This document shows, piece after piece, positions 46,212 to 54,992 of a stretch of DNA of 64,000 bases. The position numbers were made by a program, and so were the translations under genes. This DNA comes from Methylobacillus sp. (GTDB lineage Bacteria; Pseudomonadota; Gammaproteobacteria; Burkholderiales; Methylophilaceae), in the NCBI GenBank assembly GCA_031277395.1, contig JAITML010000033.1, forward strand, positions 1 to 64,000, written 5' to 3'. The notes below the pieces were generated by a model. That model saw only the letters and a program-made list of their open reading frames with translations. It was not told the origin of the DNA and did not search any database. The stretch's first letter is position 1; every line of letters begins with the position of its first letter.

Positions 46212-47453
46212 ATGCAGAATGTCGCCCGCCATGAAATTGTCATCGTCGGCGCCGGAGCGGCCGGTATCAGCGTGGCTGCCGGTTTGCTCGCGCGGAGTCA
46301 TGCGCTCGATATTGCGCTGATTGATCCGGCCACAACCCATTACTACCAGCCCGGTTGGACGCTGGTGGGCGGCGGCGTTTTCCGGGCGGAGACGACAGCG
46401 CGACCGATGGCTTCGGTCTTGCCGCGCGGCGTCACGCATATCGCGGAAGCGGCGATTGCGTTTGAGCCGGAGGTGAATACAGTGCGTCTCGCCGACGGGC
46501 GCGCGGTGGAATACCGGCAACTTATCGTTTGCCCCGGCATTGAGCTGGACTGGAACGGCATCGAAGGTTTGACGGAAACGCTGGGTCGCAATGGCGTGAC
46601 CTCGAATTATCGATACGATCTCGCACCTTATACCTGGCAACTCGTGCAGCAAATGAAACGGGGAAGCGCCGTGTTTACGCAACCGCCCATCCCGATCAAG
46701 TGCGCCGGAGCGCCGCAGAAAGCGATGTATTTATCCGCCGACCACTGGCGTCGCATGGGCTGTCTCAAGAATATTGAAATCGCGTTTTATTCGGCGGCGC
46801 CCGCGCTGTTCAGCGTGGCGGCTTATATCCCGGCATTGATGGAATACATCCAGCGCTACAATGTTGATCTCAATCTCGGCACGAAACTGGTGGCGGTGGA
46901 TGGCGATGCGAAACGCGCGACCTTTACCCGCTCCGCCGCGGACAATACGGTTGAGCGCTTCACGCGCGATTTCGACATGCTGCATGTGACGCCGCCGCAA
47001 CGCGCGCCCGCATTTGTACGCGCAAGCCCGCTGGCGGATGCGGTCGGCTGGATAGACGTCAACCCGGATACACTCGCGCACAAACGCTACGCGAATATTC
47101 ACGCACTGGGTGATGCGATCAACACCACCAATTCCAAGACCGCAGGCGCGGTACGCAAGCAGGCTCCCGTAGTCGCGCACAATGTGCTGGCTGCGCTCGG
47201 CAAGGCACGGGGCGCGGCGATCTATGATGGTTATGGAGCCTGTCCGCTTACGGTGGAACGGGGTCGCGTCGTGCTGGCTGAATTTCTTTACGGCGGCAAG
47301 CTCGCGCCTTCATTTCCGTTGCTCAACGAAGGCACGCGAGCGACACGTCTGGCCTGGATGCTCAAGACGCATGTGCTACCGTTTTTTTACTGGAATATTT
47401 TGCTGCGCGGGCGTGAATGGCTGGTGAAGCCGCCCGTCAACATGCCGGATTGA
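46212..47453 (+). CDS. sqr: Sulfide:quinone oxidoreductase, type II-like
   Basis: Flavoprotein that oxidises sulfide and reduces quinone at the membrane. The 413-residue protein has an N-terminal FAD motif VGAGAAGISVA, the YYQPGWTLVGGG motif of SQR, Cys164 in PIKCAGAPQK and a second redox cysteine in YGACPLTV (near residue 347), which are the two active cysteines of type II enzymes. The C-terminal YWNILLRGREWL may associate with the membrane. RBS CAGGAG precedes ATG. No other sulfur-oxidation genes are near. Another NDH-2-like substrate cannot be excluded. Confidence 0.85.
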   Translation: MQNVARHEIVIVGAGAAGISVAAGLLARSHALDIALIDPATTHYYQPGWTLVGGGVFRAETTARPMASVLPRGVTHIAEAAIAFEPEVNTVRLADGRAVEYRQLIVCPGIELDWNGIEGLTETLGRNGVTSNYRYDLAPYTWQLVQQMKRGSAVFTQPPIPIKCAGAPQKAMYLSADHWRRMGCLKNIEIAFYSAAPALFSVAAYIPALMEYIQRYNVDLNLGTKLVAVDGDAKRATFTRSAADNTVERFTRDFDMLHVTPPQRAPAFVRASPLADAVGWIDVNPDTLAHKRYANIHALGDAINTTNSKTAGAVRKQAPVVAHNVLAALGKARGAAIYDGYGACPLTVERGRVVLAEFLYGGKLAPSFPLLNEGTRATRLAWMLKTHVLPFFYWNILLRGREWLVKPPVNMPD

Positions 47454-47459
47454 TTTTTG

Positions 47460-48086
47460 TCAGCGCGGCTTTACCAGCATTCCCTCCAGCACCTTCCAAA
47501 CATTCTCCAGCAACTTTTCCTGCGCGGCGGCTGTCGGATGCAGGCCATCATCTTGAATCAATCCGCGATGGCCAGCCACGCCATCCAGCAGAAAAGGCAC
47601 GACAGGCAGTTTGTGTTCTTTGGACAATTGATAATAAACATTCGCGAAATCGCGCGTGTAAACCGGGCCGTAATTCGGCGGGATACGCATGCCGATCAGC
47701 AGGACTTTTGCATTTTTCTTTTGCGCGGCGATTATCATGGCAGCGAGATTGCGTTTCATGTCGGTAATGGGCAGGCCGCGCAGACCGTCGTTGGGGCCGA
47801 GTTCGAGGATGACAAGAGCGGGGCGCGTTTCATCCAGCGTTGCGCTGAAGCGCACGAGGCCGCCGCCGGTGGTTTCGCCGCTGATGCTGGCGTTGGCAAC
47901 ATGATAGCTGTAGCCTTCCTTGTTTAACCGATGCTGCATCAGCGCGACCCAGCCTTGCTCCTTGGGAATACCGTAGGCGGCGGATAAACTGTCGCCATAG
48001 ACGAGTATGGTCGGGGTATCAGCGGGTGCGGCGACAGCCATAATTGGTAAACTCAGACTTAACAACAGGAAAACTCTGGACAACAT
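47460..48086 (-). CDS. tesA: Acyl-CoA thioesterase I / lysophospholipase (SGNH hydrolase)
   Basis: Periplasmic SGNH-family hydrolase of TesA type. The 208-residue precursor has a signal peptide (1-20, cleavage AVAA-PAD). Block I VYGDSLSAAYG gives catalytic Ser33, ELGPNDG holds the block III Asn, and DDGLHP gives the catalytic Asp and His. It is divergent from ybbA, as in E. coli; the two ATG codons share two bases (48085-48086), so each promoter must lie inside the other gene. It converges with the sulfide:quinone oxidoreductase. Confidence 0.93.
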   Translation of the reverse strand: MLSRVFLLLSLSLPIMAVAAPADTPTILVYGDSLSAAYGIPKEQGWVALMQHRLNKEGYSYHVANASISGETTGGGLVRFSATLDETRPALVILELGPNDGLRGLPITDMKRNLAAMIIAAQKKNAKVLLIGMRIPPNYGPVYTRDFANVYYQLSKEHKLPVVPFLLDGVAGHRGLIQDDGLHPTAAAQEKLLENVWKVLEGMLVKPR

Positions 48087-48771
48087 GATTTCCGATTCCA
48101 ATCAAAATATCGAAATAGAAGCAGCGAATTTAAGCAAGCATGTTACCAGCAGCGAAGGCGAACTTGCGATTCTTTCGGATTTCAGTTGCGCGATTCACGC
48201 GGGCGAAACGGTCGCGGTTACCGGCACTTCGGGCTCGGGCAAATCTACTTTGCTTGGCCTGTTGGCAGGGCTGGATGTGCCCAGTGCGGGCACAGTCACG
48301 TTTCGCGGACAGAATCTGGCGGACTTGAACGAGGACGGGCGCGCGGCGTTGCGCGGGCGGCACATGGGTTTTGTATTTCAATCATTTCAGTTGCTGCCTT
48401 CACTGACGGCGTTTGAAAATGTGTTGCTGCCGCTGGAGCTGGCCGGAATTTCCGGTGCGAAAGAGCGCGCGACGCACGCGCTGGAGCGTGTCGGATTGAC
48501 GGCGCGTTTGCGTCATTATCCGCGCCAGCTTTCTGGCGGCGAGCAGCAGCGCGTTGCGATTGCGCGCGCATTTGCGCCGCAGCCTGCCGTGCTGTTCGCC
48601 GATGAGCCTACCGGCAATCTTGATGCCGCGACCGGATCGCGCATTGTTGAGTTGTTGTTCAATCTCAATGCCGAAGCGGGAACCACGCTCGTGCTCGTGA
48701 CGCACGATGCAACATTGGCGCAACGTTGCAAACGGCGACTGCAACTTGAAGGCGGAAGATTGCAACCATGA
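48085..48771 (+). CDS. ybbA: ABC transporter ATPase, YbbA family
   Basis: A 228-residue ATPase of the LolD/MacB-like family with Walker A GTSGSGKST (near residue 48), Q-loop FQSFQLLPSLTA, signature LSGGEQQRVAIARA, Walker B VLFADEPTGNLD and switch His in VTHD. It is paired with the FtsX-like permease ybbP, overlapping it by four bases. The substrate of YbbA-YbbP is unknown. The start ATG at 48085 was chosen over 48007, which would run through the tesA signal-peptide region in antisense. Confidence 0.93.
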   Translation: MISDSNQNIEIEAANLSKHVTSSEGELAILSDFSCAIHAGETVAVTGTSGSGKSTLLGLLAGLDVPSAGTVTFRGQNLADLNEDGRAALRGRHMGFVFQSFQLLPSLTAFENVLLPLELAGISGAKERATHALERVGLTARLRHYPRQLSGGEQQRVAIARAFAPQPAVLFADEPTGNLDAATGSRIVELLFNLNAEAGTTLVLVTHDATLAQRCKRRLQLEGGRLQP

Positions 48772-51257
48772 TCGCCTGGCAACTTGCGCGACAACAACTG
48801 CTGAGTTCCTGGCGCTCGGGCGAGGTGCGCGTGCTGTTGTTCGCACTCGTTCTCGCGGTCGCGGCGATGACTTCAGTGGGATTTTTCGCCGATCGCATAC
48901 AGAATGCTCTCGCGCGGCAGGGCGGGCAGTTGCTGGGAGGCGATCTGGCGGTGATTTCCGATCAGCCGTTGCCGGCAAGCTACAGCGAAAAAGCGCGTGA
49001 ACTGAACCTTCGCATCGCGACCACGCTGGAATTTCCCAGCATGGCGATGCACGGCGAGCAAAGCCAGCTTGCGGATATCAAGGCGGTCAGCGCGACCTAT
49101 CCCTTGCTCGGCCAGATGAAAATTTCCGATCAGCCTTACGGCGCGGAGCGTATTGCCGAAGGCGTGCCGCAGGCAGGTGAGGTGTGGATCGAACCTCGCC
49201 TCGCCGGAATGCTCGATCTCAAAATCGGCGACATGCTCATGCTGGGCGAGCGCGAACTCAGGGTTGCGAGCATCCTGCAACAGGACCCGGCGCGCGGCGG
49301 CAATATGTTCAACATCGCGCCGCGTTTGATGATGAATGCGGATGACGTGGCTTCCACCAATCTTGTTCAATATGGCAGCCGCGTGCGTTATCGTTTGCTG
49401 CTCGCGGGTGAGCCGGATGCTTTGACTCGCTATCGTGATGCCGTCAAACCAATGCTGCAACGCGGAACGCGCATCGAGGATGTGCAGGATGCGCGGCCGG
49501 AGATACGCTCCGCGCTCGACAAGGCGCGACAATTTCTCGGACTGGCTTCGATGGCGAGCGTGATTCTTTCCATGGTCGCCATGTCGCTCGCGGCGCTGCG
49601 CTTCGCGCGGCGGCATCTTGATACTTGCGCGCTCATGCGTTGTTTCGGCGCTTCGCAATCGTTGATACTGCGCGTGTTTTTGTTGCAGGCGCTCATGCTC
49701 GGTTTGCTTGGCAGCGTGGTCGGCAGCGCGATCGGCTACAGCGGACAAGAGGTATTGGCGCGACTCGCGGGCAGCCTGTTTCTGGAACAGTTGCCGTTGC
49801 CGGGATGGGTTCCCGCAATGAGCGGATTATTGGCGGGCATGGCCACCATGCTCGGCGTGATGTTGCCGCATCTTTTGCGTTTGCGCGATGTGCCTGCGCT
49901 GCGGATTTTGCGGCGCGATCTCGGCGAACAAAGCGCGGTATCGTGGCTAGCATGGATGCCGGGCGTTATCGTCATGCTCGCGCTGGTATTTTTGAGCGCG
50001 CGCGATGCCAAACTGGGCGGTATTGTTTTGGGTGGATTGGCGGCGCTTGCGCTGGTGGCCGGCATGGTCGCGCTCGGTTTGGGGCGCGTGCTGCGGCGCG
50101 TGTCGGCAGCAGCGGGCGGCGTGTGGCGTATCGGCATGGCAAGCGTGTTGCGACGGCCGGGTGCGAGTATCGCGCAGGTGGCGGGCTTCAGCCTGGGATT
50201 GATGGCGATGGCGCTGCTCACGCTGGTGCGCGGTGATCTCATGCACAACTGGCAATCCACATTGCCGCCGGATGCGCCCAATCGTTTTGTGATCAATATT
50301 CTGCCGGAACAGATTCCTTCCATCCGCGATTTTTTCCGGAAGGAAAATCTGGCGGTTCCGGAAATTTTTCCGATGATACGCGGGCGTTTGGTCGAAATTA
50401 ACGGCAAACCGCTGGATACATCGCGCTACGTTGACGCGCGCGCGCGGCGGCTTGCGGAACGCGAGTTCAACCTGTCGATTGCGGATGTCATGCAGCAGGA
50501 CAACAAAATCGTCGAGGGTCGCTGGTGGCGCGATGACGAGCGAGGACAACCGTTGTTGTCGCTGGAGGAGGGCATCGCCAAAACGCTGGAACTGCATCTT
50601 GGCGACCGGCTCACTTACGATATCGCGGGCGAGCGGATCACGTTGACGATACAAAGTCTGCGCAAGGTCGAGTGGGATACCATGCGCGCCAATTTTTTCG
50701 CCGTGACGCCGCCCGGCGTGCTGGAAAAACATCCGTCCAGTTCCATCATGAGTTTTCATCTCGCGGCGGGGCGCGAGGATGTGCTCAACCGGCTCGTGCG
50801 AAATTTTTCCAATTTGACCGTGGTTGATATTGAAGCTGTTTTATCGCAAGTGCGCGCCATCATGGATCGCATGGCGCTTGCAATCCAGTTTGTCTTTGCT
50901 TTCTGCATGCTGGCCGGACTCGCCGTGCTCTACGCCGCGCTTGCCGCCACGCGTGATGAACGCACCGATGAAGTCGCCCTGCTGCGTGTATTTGGTGCAA
51001 GCCGCCAACAGGTGCGCGCCGCCATACTCGCCGAATTCGCGGGCATCGGCCTGCTTGCCGGCATCGTCGCCGCGATCGGCGCGGAAGCGACTGCCAGCCT
51101 CGTCAGCCTGCAAGTGCTGCACATTCCCTACAGCTTCAGTCCGCTGGTCGGCCTCGCAACAATCTGCGGCGGCCTGTTGCTGGTGCCACTTGCGGCATGG
51201 CTGGGTTTGCGCCGCATTGTGGATACGCCGCCGCGACAGGTGCTGTTAAGCGTTTGA
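48768..51257 (+). CDS. ybbP: FtsX-like ABC transporter permease, YbbP family
   Basis: An 829-residue membrane protein with the YbbP layout: an N-terminal helix (about 20-40), a large periplasmic domain, a central group of helices (about 265-470), a second periplasmic domain (about 480-690) and a C-terminal FtsX domain with three helices (about 705-815). Works with YbbA. Substrate unknown; links to lysophospholipid handling are suggested by the divergent tesA. The overlap with ybbA is ATGA-type. Confidence 0.93.
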   Translation: MIAWQLARQQLLSSWRSGEVRVLLFALVLAVAAMTSVGFFADRIQNALARQGGQLLGGDLAVISDQPLPASYSEKARELNLRIATTLEFPSMAMHGEQSQLADIKAVSATYPLLGQMKISDQPYGAERIAEGVPQAGEVWIEPRLAGMLDLKIGDMLMLGERELRVASILQQDPARGGNMFNIAPRLMMNADDVASTNLVQYGSRVRYRLLLAGEPDALTRYRDAVKPMLQRGTRIEDVQDARPEIRSALDKARQFLGLASMASVILSMVAMSLAALRFARRHLDTCALMRCFGASQSLILRVFLLQALMLGLLGSVVGSAIGYSGQEVLARLAGSLFLEQLPLPGWVPAMSGLLAGMATMLGVMLPHLLRLRDVPALRILRRDLGEQSAVSWLAWMPGVIVMLALVFLSARDAKLGGIVLGGLAALALVAGMVALGLGRVLRRVSAAAGGVWRIGMASVLRRPGASIAQVAGFSLGLMAMALLTLVRGDLMHNWQSTLPPDAPNRFVINILPEQIPSIRDFFRKENLAVPEIFPMIRGRLVEINGKPLDTSRYVDARARRLAEREFNLSIADVMQQDNKIVEGRWWRDDERGQPLLSLEEGIAKTLELHLGDRLTYDIAGERITLTIQSLRKVEWDTMRANFFAVTPPGVLEKHPSSSIMSFHLAAGREDVLNRLVRNFSNLTVVDIEAVLSQVRAIMDRMALAIQFVFAFCMLAGLAVLYAALAATRDERTDEVALLRVFGASRQQVRAAILAEFAGIGLLAGIVAAIGAEATASLVSLQVLHIPYSFSPLVGLATICGGLLLVPLAAWLGLRRIVDTPPRQVLLSV

Positions 51258-51290
51258 TCGGGATTTCAGATGCCGGAGCGTTGACTTGTT

Positions 51291-52202
51291 TTAGTCATGC
51301 ATCTTCCACGGCGGATTTCCTTGTCCGAGCACTTCCCATAAATATTCCACCATTGCCTTGACGCGGGCAGCGCGGCGGGCACCGGAGAGATAAACGGCGT
51401 AAACGCCGAGAGGAGGCGTGGCGTAGTCTTGCAGGATGGGGTGCAGTTTTCCGGCGCGGAGTTCCTTGCAGACAAGGAAGCTGGGCAGCAGATCGACGCC
51501 GAGATTGTGGGTGATGGCAATGCGGCTCATGTCGCCATTGTTGGTGACGATGCGGCCTTTGACGGGGACGTGATATTCGCGCCCGTCGCGCTGGAATTTC
51601 CAGATACTGGCTGTGGGGGAGTAGCTGTAGGTGAGGCAGTTGTGGTTGCGCAAATCTTCGGGGTGTTGCGGTGTGCCGTACTGTTTCAGATAGGCTGGCG
51701 AGGCGCAGCAGACGAGGCTGACCTCCGCGAGTTTGCGCGCGATGAGGCTGGTTTTTGGCTCGCTCGTAATGCGCACGGCCATGTCCATGCCTTCTTCGAC
51801 CAGATCCACGATGCGGTCGTTGAAGCTGAGTTCGAGTTGCAGGTCGGGATAGCGTCTGCAAAATTCGGGGATCGCGGGCGCGATGTATAGCATGCCGAAA
51901 GTAGTCGGCAGGCTGACGCGCGATATGCCGCGTGGTTGGCTTTCGCTGGTGACAGCCAGGGCTTCGGCTTCTTCCACGTCGGCGAGAATCGCGCAGCAAC
52001 GGTCGTAGTAGTTGACGCCGATTTCAGTGAGGTTGATGCGGCGCGTGGAACGTTGCAGCAATTGCGCGCCGAGATGTTTTTCCAGATCGGCCACATGGCG
52101 CGAGGTGGCGGTAGGGGAAAGGCGAAGCTGCTCGGCAGCGCGCGCGAAGGAGCCGTTATCGACAACGGCGGTAAATACGCGCATGGCTTGTAGTCTGTCC
52201 AT
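51291..52202 (-). CDS. LysR-type transcriptional regulator
   Basis: A 303-residue regulator. The N-terminal winged helix-turn-helix (about 1-60) reads MDRLQAMRVFTAVVDNGSFARAAEQL..., typical of the LysR group with ATSRHVADLEKHLGAQLL as recognition helix. The C-terminal substrate-binding domain (about 90-300) has two alpha/beta lobes. It is divergent from the old yellow enzyme gene and may regulate it and itself, a common LysR arrangement. The inducer is not known. Confidence 0.93.
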   Translation of the reverse strand: MDRLQAMRVFTAVVDNGSFARAAEQLRLSPTATSRHVADLEKHLGAQLLQRSTRRINLTEIGVNYYDRCCAILADVEEAEALAVTSESQPRGISRVSLPTTFGMLYIAPAIPEFCRRYPDLQLELSFNDRIVDLVEEGMDMAVRITSEPKTSLIARKLAEVSLVCCASPAYLKQYGTPQHPEDLRNHNCLTYSYSPTASIWKFQRDGREYHVPVKGRIVTNNGDMSRIAITHNLGVDLLPSFLVCKELRAGKLHPILQDYATPPLGVYAVYLSGARRAARVKAMVEYLWEVLGQGNPPWKMHD

Positions 52203-52376
52203 AGATAATCTTCACTAAAAATTTAATAAAATTATTTGTTGCGAAAGACGGGGGAAACAATCTGTCTTTTTTATCTTTATCCCGATTTAAGAAACTGTCA
52301 AACTATAAAAATTACACGAGGGCTTGTTTGCATGTCTCTGGCTCATTACCCTAACAACAGTCTTTAAGGAGAAGTC
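52203..52376. promoter_or_regulatory. AT-rich divergent control region (lysR / old yellow enzyme)
   Basis: The 174-bp region between divergent genes is much richer in A and T than its surroundings, particularly at 52215-52240 and 52260-52315. It should hold both promoters and the LysR sites. TATAAA at 52304-52309 is a possible -10 for the rightward gene. AAGGAG at 52367-52372 is its ribosome site. I could not fix a single convincing LysR box. Confidence 0.5.
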
Positions 52377-53438
52377 ATGGCCGATTTGTACACTCCCGTT
52401 TTCCTGGGAGGCACCGAATTAAGGAATCGCATCGTGATGGCGCCCATGACCCGCAATCGCGCGGGCGAAAACAATGTGCCGACGCCGCTCATGGCTGAAT
52501 ACTACGCGCAACGCGCTTCTGCCGGACTGATTATCACCGAAGCGGTACCCATTTCCGTGATGGCGCATGGCTATCCGGCGCTTGCCGGAATTTACACGCA
52601 TGAGCAAGCGGCCGGATGGAAAAGGGTGAGTGATGCCGTTCATGCGAAGGACGGCAAGATTTATCTGCAATTGTGGCATGTGGGGCGCATCTCGCATCCG
52701 TCGCTGCTGCCGAACAATGCCCAGCCGGTTGCGCCTTCCGCGATTCGCCCGGCCGGACAGGCATTCACCTACACCGGTTTGCAGGATTTTACGACGCCGC
52801 GCGTGCTGGAAACCGATGAAATTCCCGGCGTGATCGAAGATTATCGCAAGGCGGCGCAATATGCGCTGGATGCGGGATTCGACGGCGTCGAAGTGCATTC
52901 CGCCAATGGTTATTTGCTGGATCAATTTTTGCGCGACGGCAGCAATCACCGCGTGGATCAATACGGCGGCTCCATTGAAAACCGCGCGCGCTTGACGCTG
53001 GAAGTCACCACCGCTGTGTGTGATGTGTGGGGCGCGGATCGCGTGGGTGTGCGGCTTTCGCCGGTCAATGCTTTCAACGATATGCACGACTCCAATCCGC
53101 AGGCGCTGTTTAATCATGTCGCGGAAGCGTTAAGCCTTTATGGTTTGTCCTATTTGCACGTGACCGAAATGGGTTCGGCGGAGCAGGCGTTTGATTTCGT
53201 GCAACTGCGCCGCTGCTACAAGGGCAACTACATGACCAATGGCGGCTACGACAAGACGCGTGGCAACGCAGCCATCGCAAGCGGGCACGCGGATTGCGTC
53301 GCTTATGGCGTACCGTTCATAGCCAACCCCGATCTGGTTGAGCGTTTCAAAGCCGATGCGCCGCTCAATCAGGCCGACCCGGACAGCTTTTACGGCGGCA
53401 CGGAAAAAGGTTATACCGATTATCCGAGGATGGGATGA
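52377..53438 (+). CDS. nemA: Old yellow enzyme family flavoprotein (NemA-like ene-reductase)
   Basis: FMN-dependent NAD(P)H oxidoreductase that reduces activated alkenes, maleimides or nitro-esters. The 353-residue TIM barrel has the FMN motif VMAPMTRNRA (residues 20-29), the conserved HSANGYLLDQFLRDGSN with substrate-binding His and Asn, and QYGGSIENRARL. ATG is preceded by AAGGAG. It is divergent from a LysR gene that may control it. The physiological substrate is not shown by the sequence. Confidence 0.9.
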   Translation: MADLYTPVFLGGTELRNRIVMAPMTRNRAGENNVPTPLMAEYYAQRASAGLIITEAVPISVMAHGYPALAGIYTHEQAAGWKRVSDAVHAKDGKIYLQLWHVGRISHPSLLPNNAQPVAPSAIRPAGQAFTYTGLQDFTTPRVLETDEIPGVIEDYRKAAQYALDAGFDGVEVHSANGYLLDQFLRDGSNHRVDQYGGSIENRARLTLEVTTAVCDVWGADRVGVRLSPVNAFNDMHDSNPQALFNHVAEALSLYGLSYLHVTEMGSAEQAFDFVQLRRCYKGNYMTNGGYDKTRGNAAIASGHADCVAYGVPFIANPDLVERFKADAPLNQADPDSFYGGTEKGYTDYPRMG

Positions 53439-53479
53439 GGATGCAGATTTGATTCTTTTTTGCGAAGGAGAATCAAAAC

Positions 53480-53503
53480 ATGGGATTCAAGAGTTATGGA
53501 TAG
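53480..53503 (+). other. Seven-codon open frame with strong ribosome site before xdhC
   Basis: AAGGAG (53465-53470) is followed by ATG at 53480 and a short frame MGFKSYG ending with TAG at 53501-53503. The xdhC ATG (53496) lies inside it in another frame. Re-initiation could set xdhC expression, or this may be chance. Confidence 0.35.
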
Positions 53504-54491
53504 CGTCGATCTTTCGGTATTGAAAGCACTGGAGGCGTGGCAACATGAAGCGCATCCGGTGTGGCTGGTTACCGTGGTGGAAACTTTCGGTTCCAGCCCG
53601 CGCCCGCCCGGCGCCATGCTGGTGTTGCGTGCGGATGGCCACGCGGTCGGTTCGGTCTCCGGCGGTTGCATCGAAGATGACCTTGTGCGACGCGCGCAGT
53701 CCGGTGAATTGCTGGCCGATCGCGCCGAGAAAGTGGTTTACGGCGTGACTGCCGAAGAAGCGCGGCGTTTCGGTTTGCCGTGCGGCGGCACCTTGCGGCT
53801 TGTGATTGAACCGGCGCATGGCGTGAAGTGGGCGGGTGAATTGCTGGAACGCATACGTGAGCACCGTATCGTGCGTCGCCGTTTGAACCTTGCCACGCTG
53901 CAAGTCACTTTGGAAGATGTCGGCTCGCGCGATATTGATATTGCATATGACGGCGACATGCTGGCGACCTTGCACGGCCCGCGCTGGCGGCTGCTCATCA
54001 TAGGCGCGGGGCAAACTTCCGCTTATCTCGCGCAGATGGCGCAGGCGCTTGATTTTGAAGTGACGGTATGCGATCCGCGCGAGGAAATGCGCGCCACCTG
54101 GAATGTATCCGGCGCGCGACTCATCGCGGACATGCCGGACGATGCGGTTCTCGCGCTTGATGTGGATGCCCGTACCGCGATCGTCGCGCTCACGCATGAT
54201 CCCAAACTTGACGATATGGCATTGCTGGAAGCCCTGAAATCGCGCGCGTTTTATATCGGCGCGCTGGGCTCAAAAGCGAACAATGCCAAGCGACGCGAAA
54301 GACTTGCGATGTTTGATCTCGCGCCCGAGGAAATCGCCCGGCTGCACGGTCCGGTCGGGCTGTCCATCGGCAGCCGCACGCCGCCGGAGATCGCGGTCGC
54401 CATCCTCGCGCAACTGATACAAGTGCGTTCGGGACGGCAGCAGAAACAAGCCCAGGATCAAACGCAACAGGGTACGGCTTGTGCCGTATAA
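53496..54491 (+). CDS. xdhC: XdhC/CoxF-family molybdenum cofactor maturation protein
   Basis: Binds the molybdenum cofactor and promotes its sulfuration and insertion into xanthine-oxidase family enzymes. The 331-residue protein has the N-terminal XdhC domain (ETFGSSPRPPGAMLVLRADG; SVSGGCIEDDLV) and a C-terminal Rossmann domain (about 160-300) with IIGAGQTSAYLA and GALGSKANNAKRRERL. ATG at 53496 is chosen by homology. It precedes iorA and iorB, its likely clients. Confidence 0.92.
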   Translation: MDSVDLSVLKALEAWQHEAHPVWLVTVVETFGSSPRPPGAMLVLRADGHAVGSVSGGCIEDDLVRRAQSGELLADRAEKVVYGVTAEEARRFGLPCGGTLRLVIEPAHGVKWAGELLERIREHRIVRRRLNLATLQVTLEDVGSRDIDIAYDGDMLATLHGPRWRLLIIGAGQTSAYLAQMAQALDFEVTVCDPREEMRATWNVSGARLIADMPDDAVLALDVDARTAIVALTHDPKLDDMALLEALKSRAFYIGALGSKANNAKRRERLAMFDLAPEEIARLHGPVGLSIGSRTPPEIAVAILAQLIQVRSGRQQKQAQDQTQQGTACAV

Positions 54492-54527
54492 TCAATTTTT
54501 ACGAACCACCATCATGAGGAGTACACC

Positions 54528-54992
54528 ATGATTTCCCTGAACGTCAACAACACAACCGTTGAGGTTGATGTTGACCCCGGCACGCCGCTACTTTGGGTGC
54601 TGCGTGACCATCTCAATCTCACCGGCACCAAATATGGCTGTGGTATTTCCCAGTGCGGCTCGTGTACCGTGCATCTGGATGGTCAGGCGGTGCGCTCATG
54701 CGTGACGCCGGTTTCCATGGCCGCGGGAGGCAAGCAGATCACCACCATCGAAGGTCTCGCCGAGCAGGCGCTCGGTCGCAATGTGCAAAAAGCCTGGCAG
54801 GAAGTGGACGTGCCTCAATGCGGTTACTGCCAATCCGGCCAGATCATGTCCGCTGTCGCGCTGCTCAAACAAAATCCCAATCCCAGCGATGCTGCGATCA
54901 CGGCGGCGATGGATGGAAATCTTTGCCGTTGCGGCACCTACAATCGCATACGCGCCGCGATACACAAAGCGGCAGAAATGGGAGCTGCATGA
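54528..54992 (+). CDS. iorA: 2Fe-2S subunit of a molybdenum hydroxylase (IorA-like)
   Basis: Small subunit carrying two 2Fe-2S clusters. The 154-residue protein has a plant-type ferredoxin site (Cys38, Cys43, Cys46, Cys58, in CGISQCGSC) and the second cluster site (Cys98, Cys101, Cys133, Cys135, in CGYCQSGQ and CRCGTYNRI). It overlaps iorB by four bases. As in isoquinoline 1-oxidoreductase and related aldehyde dehydrogenases, no FAD subunit is encoded; electrons probably go to a cytochrome. The symbol follows the family; isoquinoline need not be the substrate. Confidence 0.92.
   Translation: MISLNVNNTTVEVDVDPGTPLLWVLRDHLNLTGTKYGCGISQCGSCTVHLDGQAVRSCVTPVSMAAGGKQITTIEGLAEQALGRNVQKAWQEVDVPQCGYCQSGQIMSAVALLKQNPNPSDAAITAAMDGNLCRCGTYNRIRAAIHKAAEMGAA

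Noticed and set aside
54653-54988. Longer N-terminus for iorB beginning inside iorA
   Set aside because: It would read iorA in another frame and bury the Tat signal in the middle of the protein; ATG at 54989 gives a normal Tat precursor.
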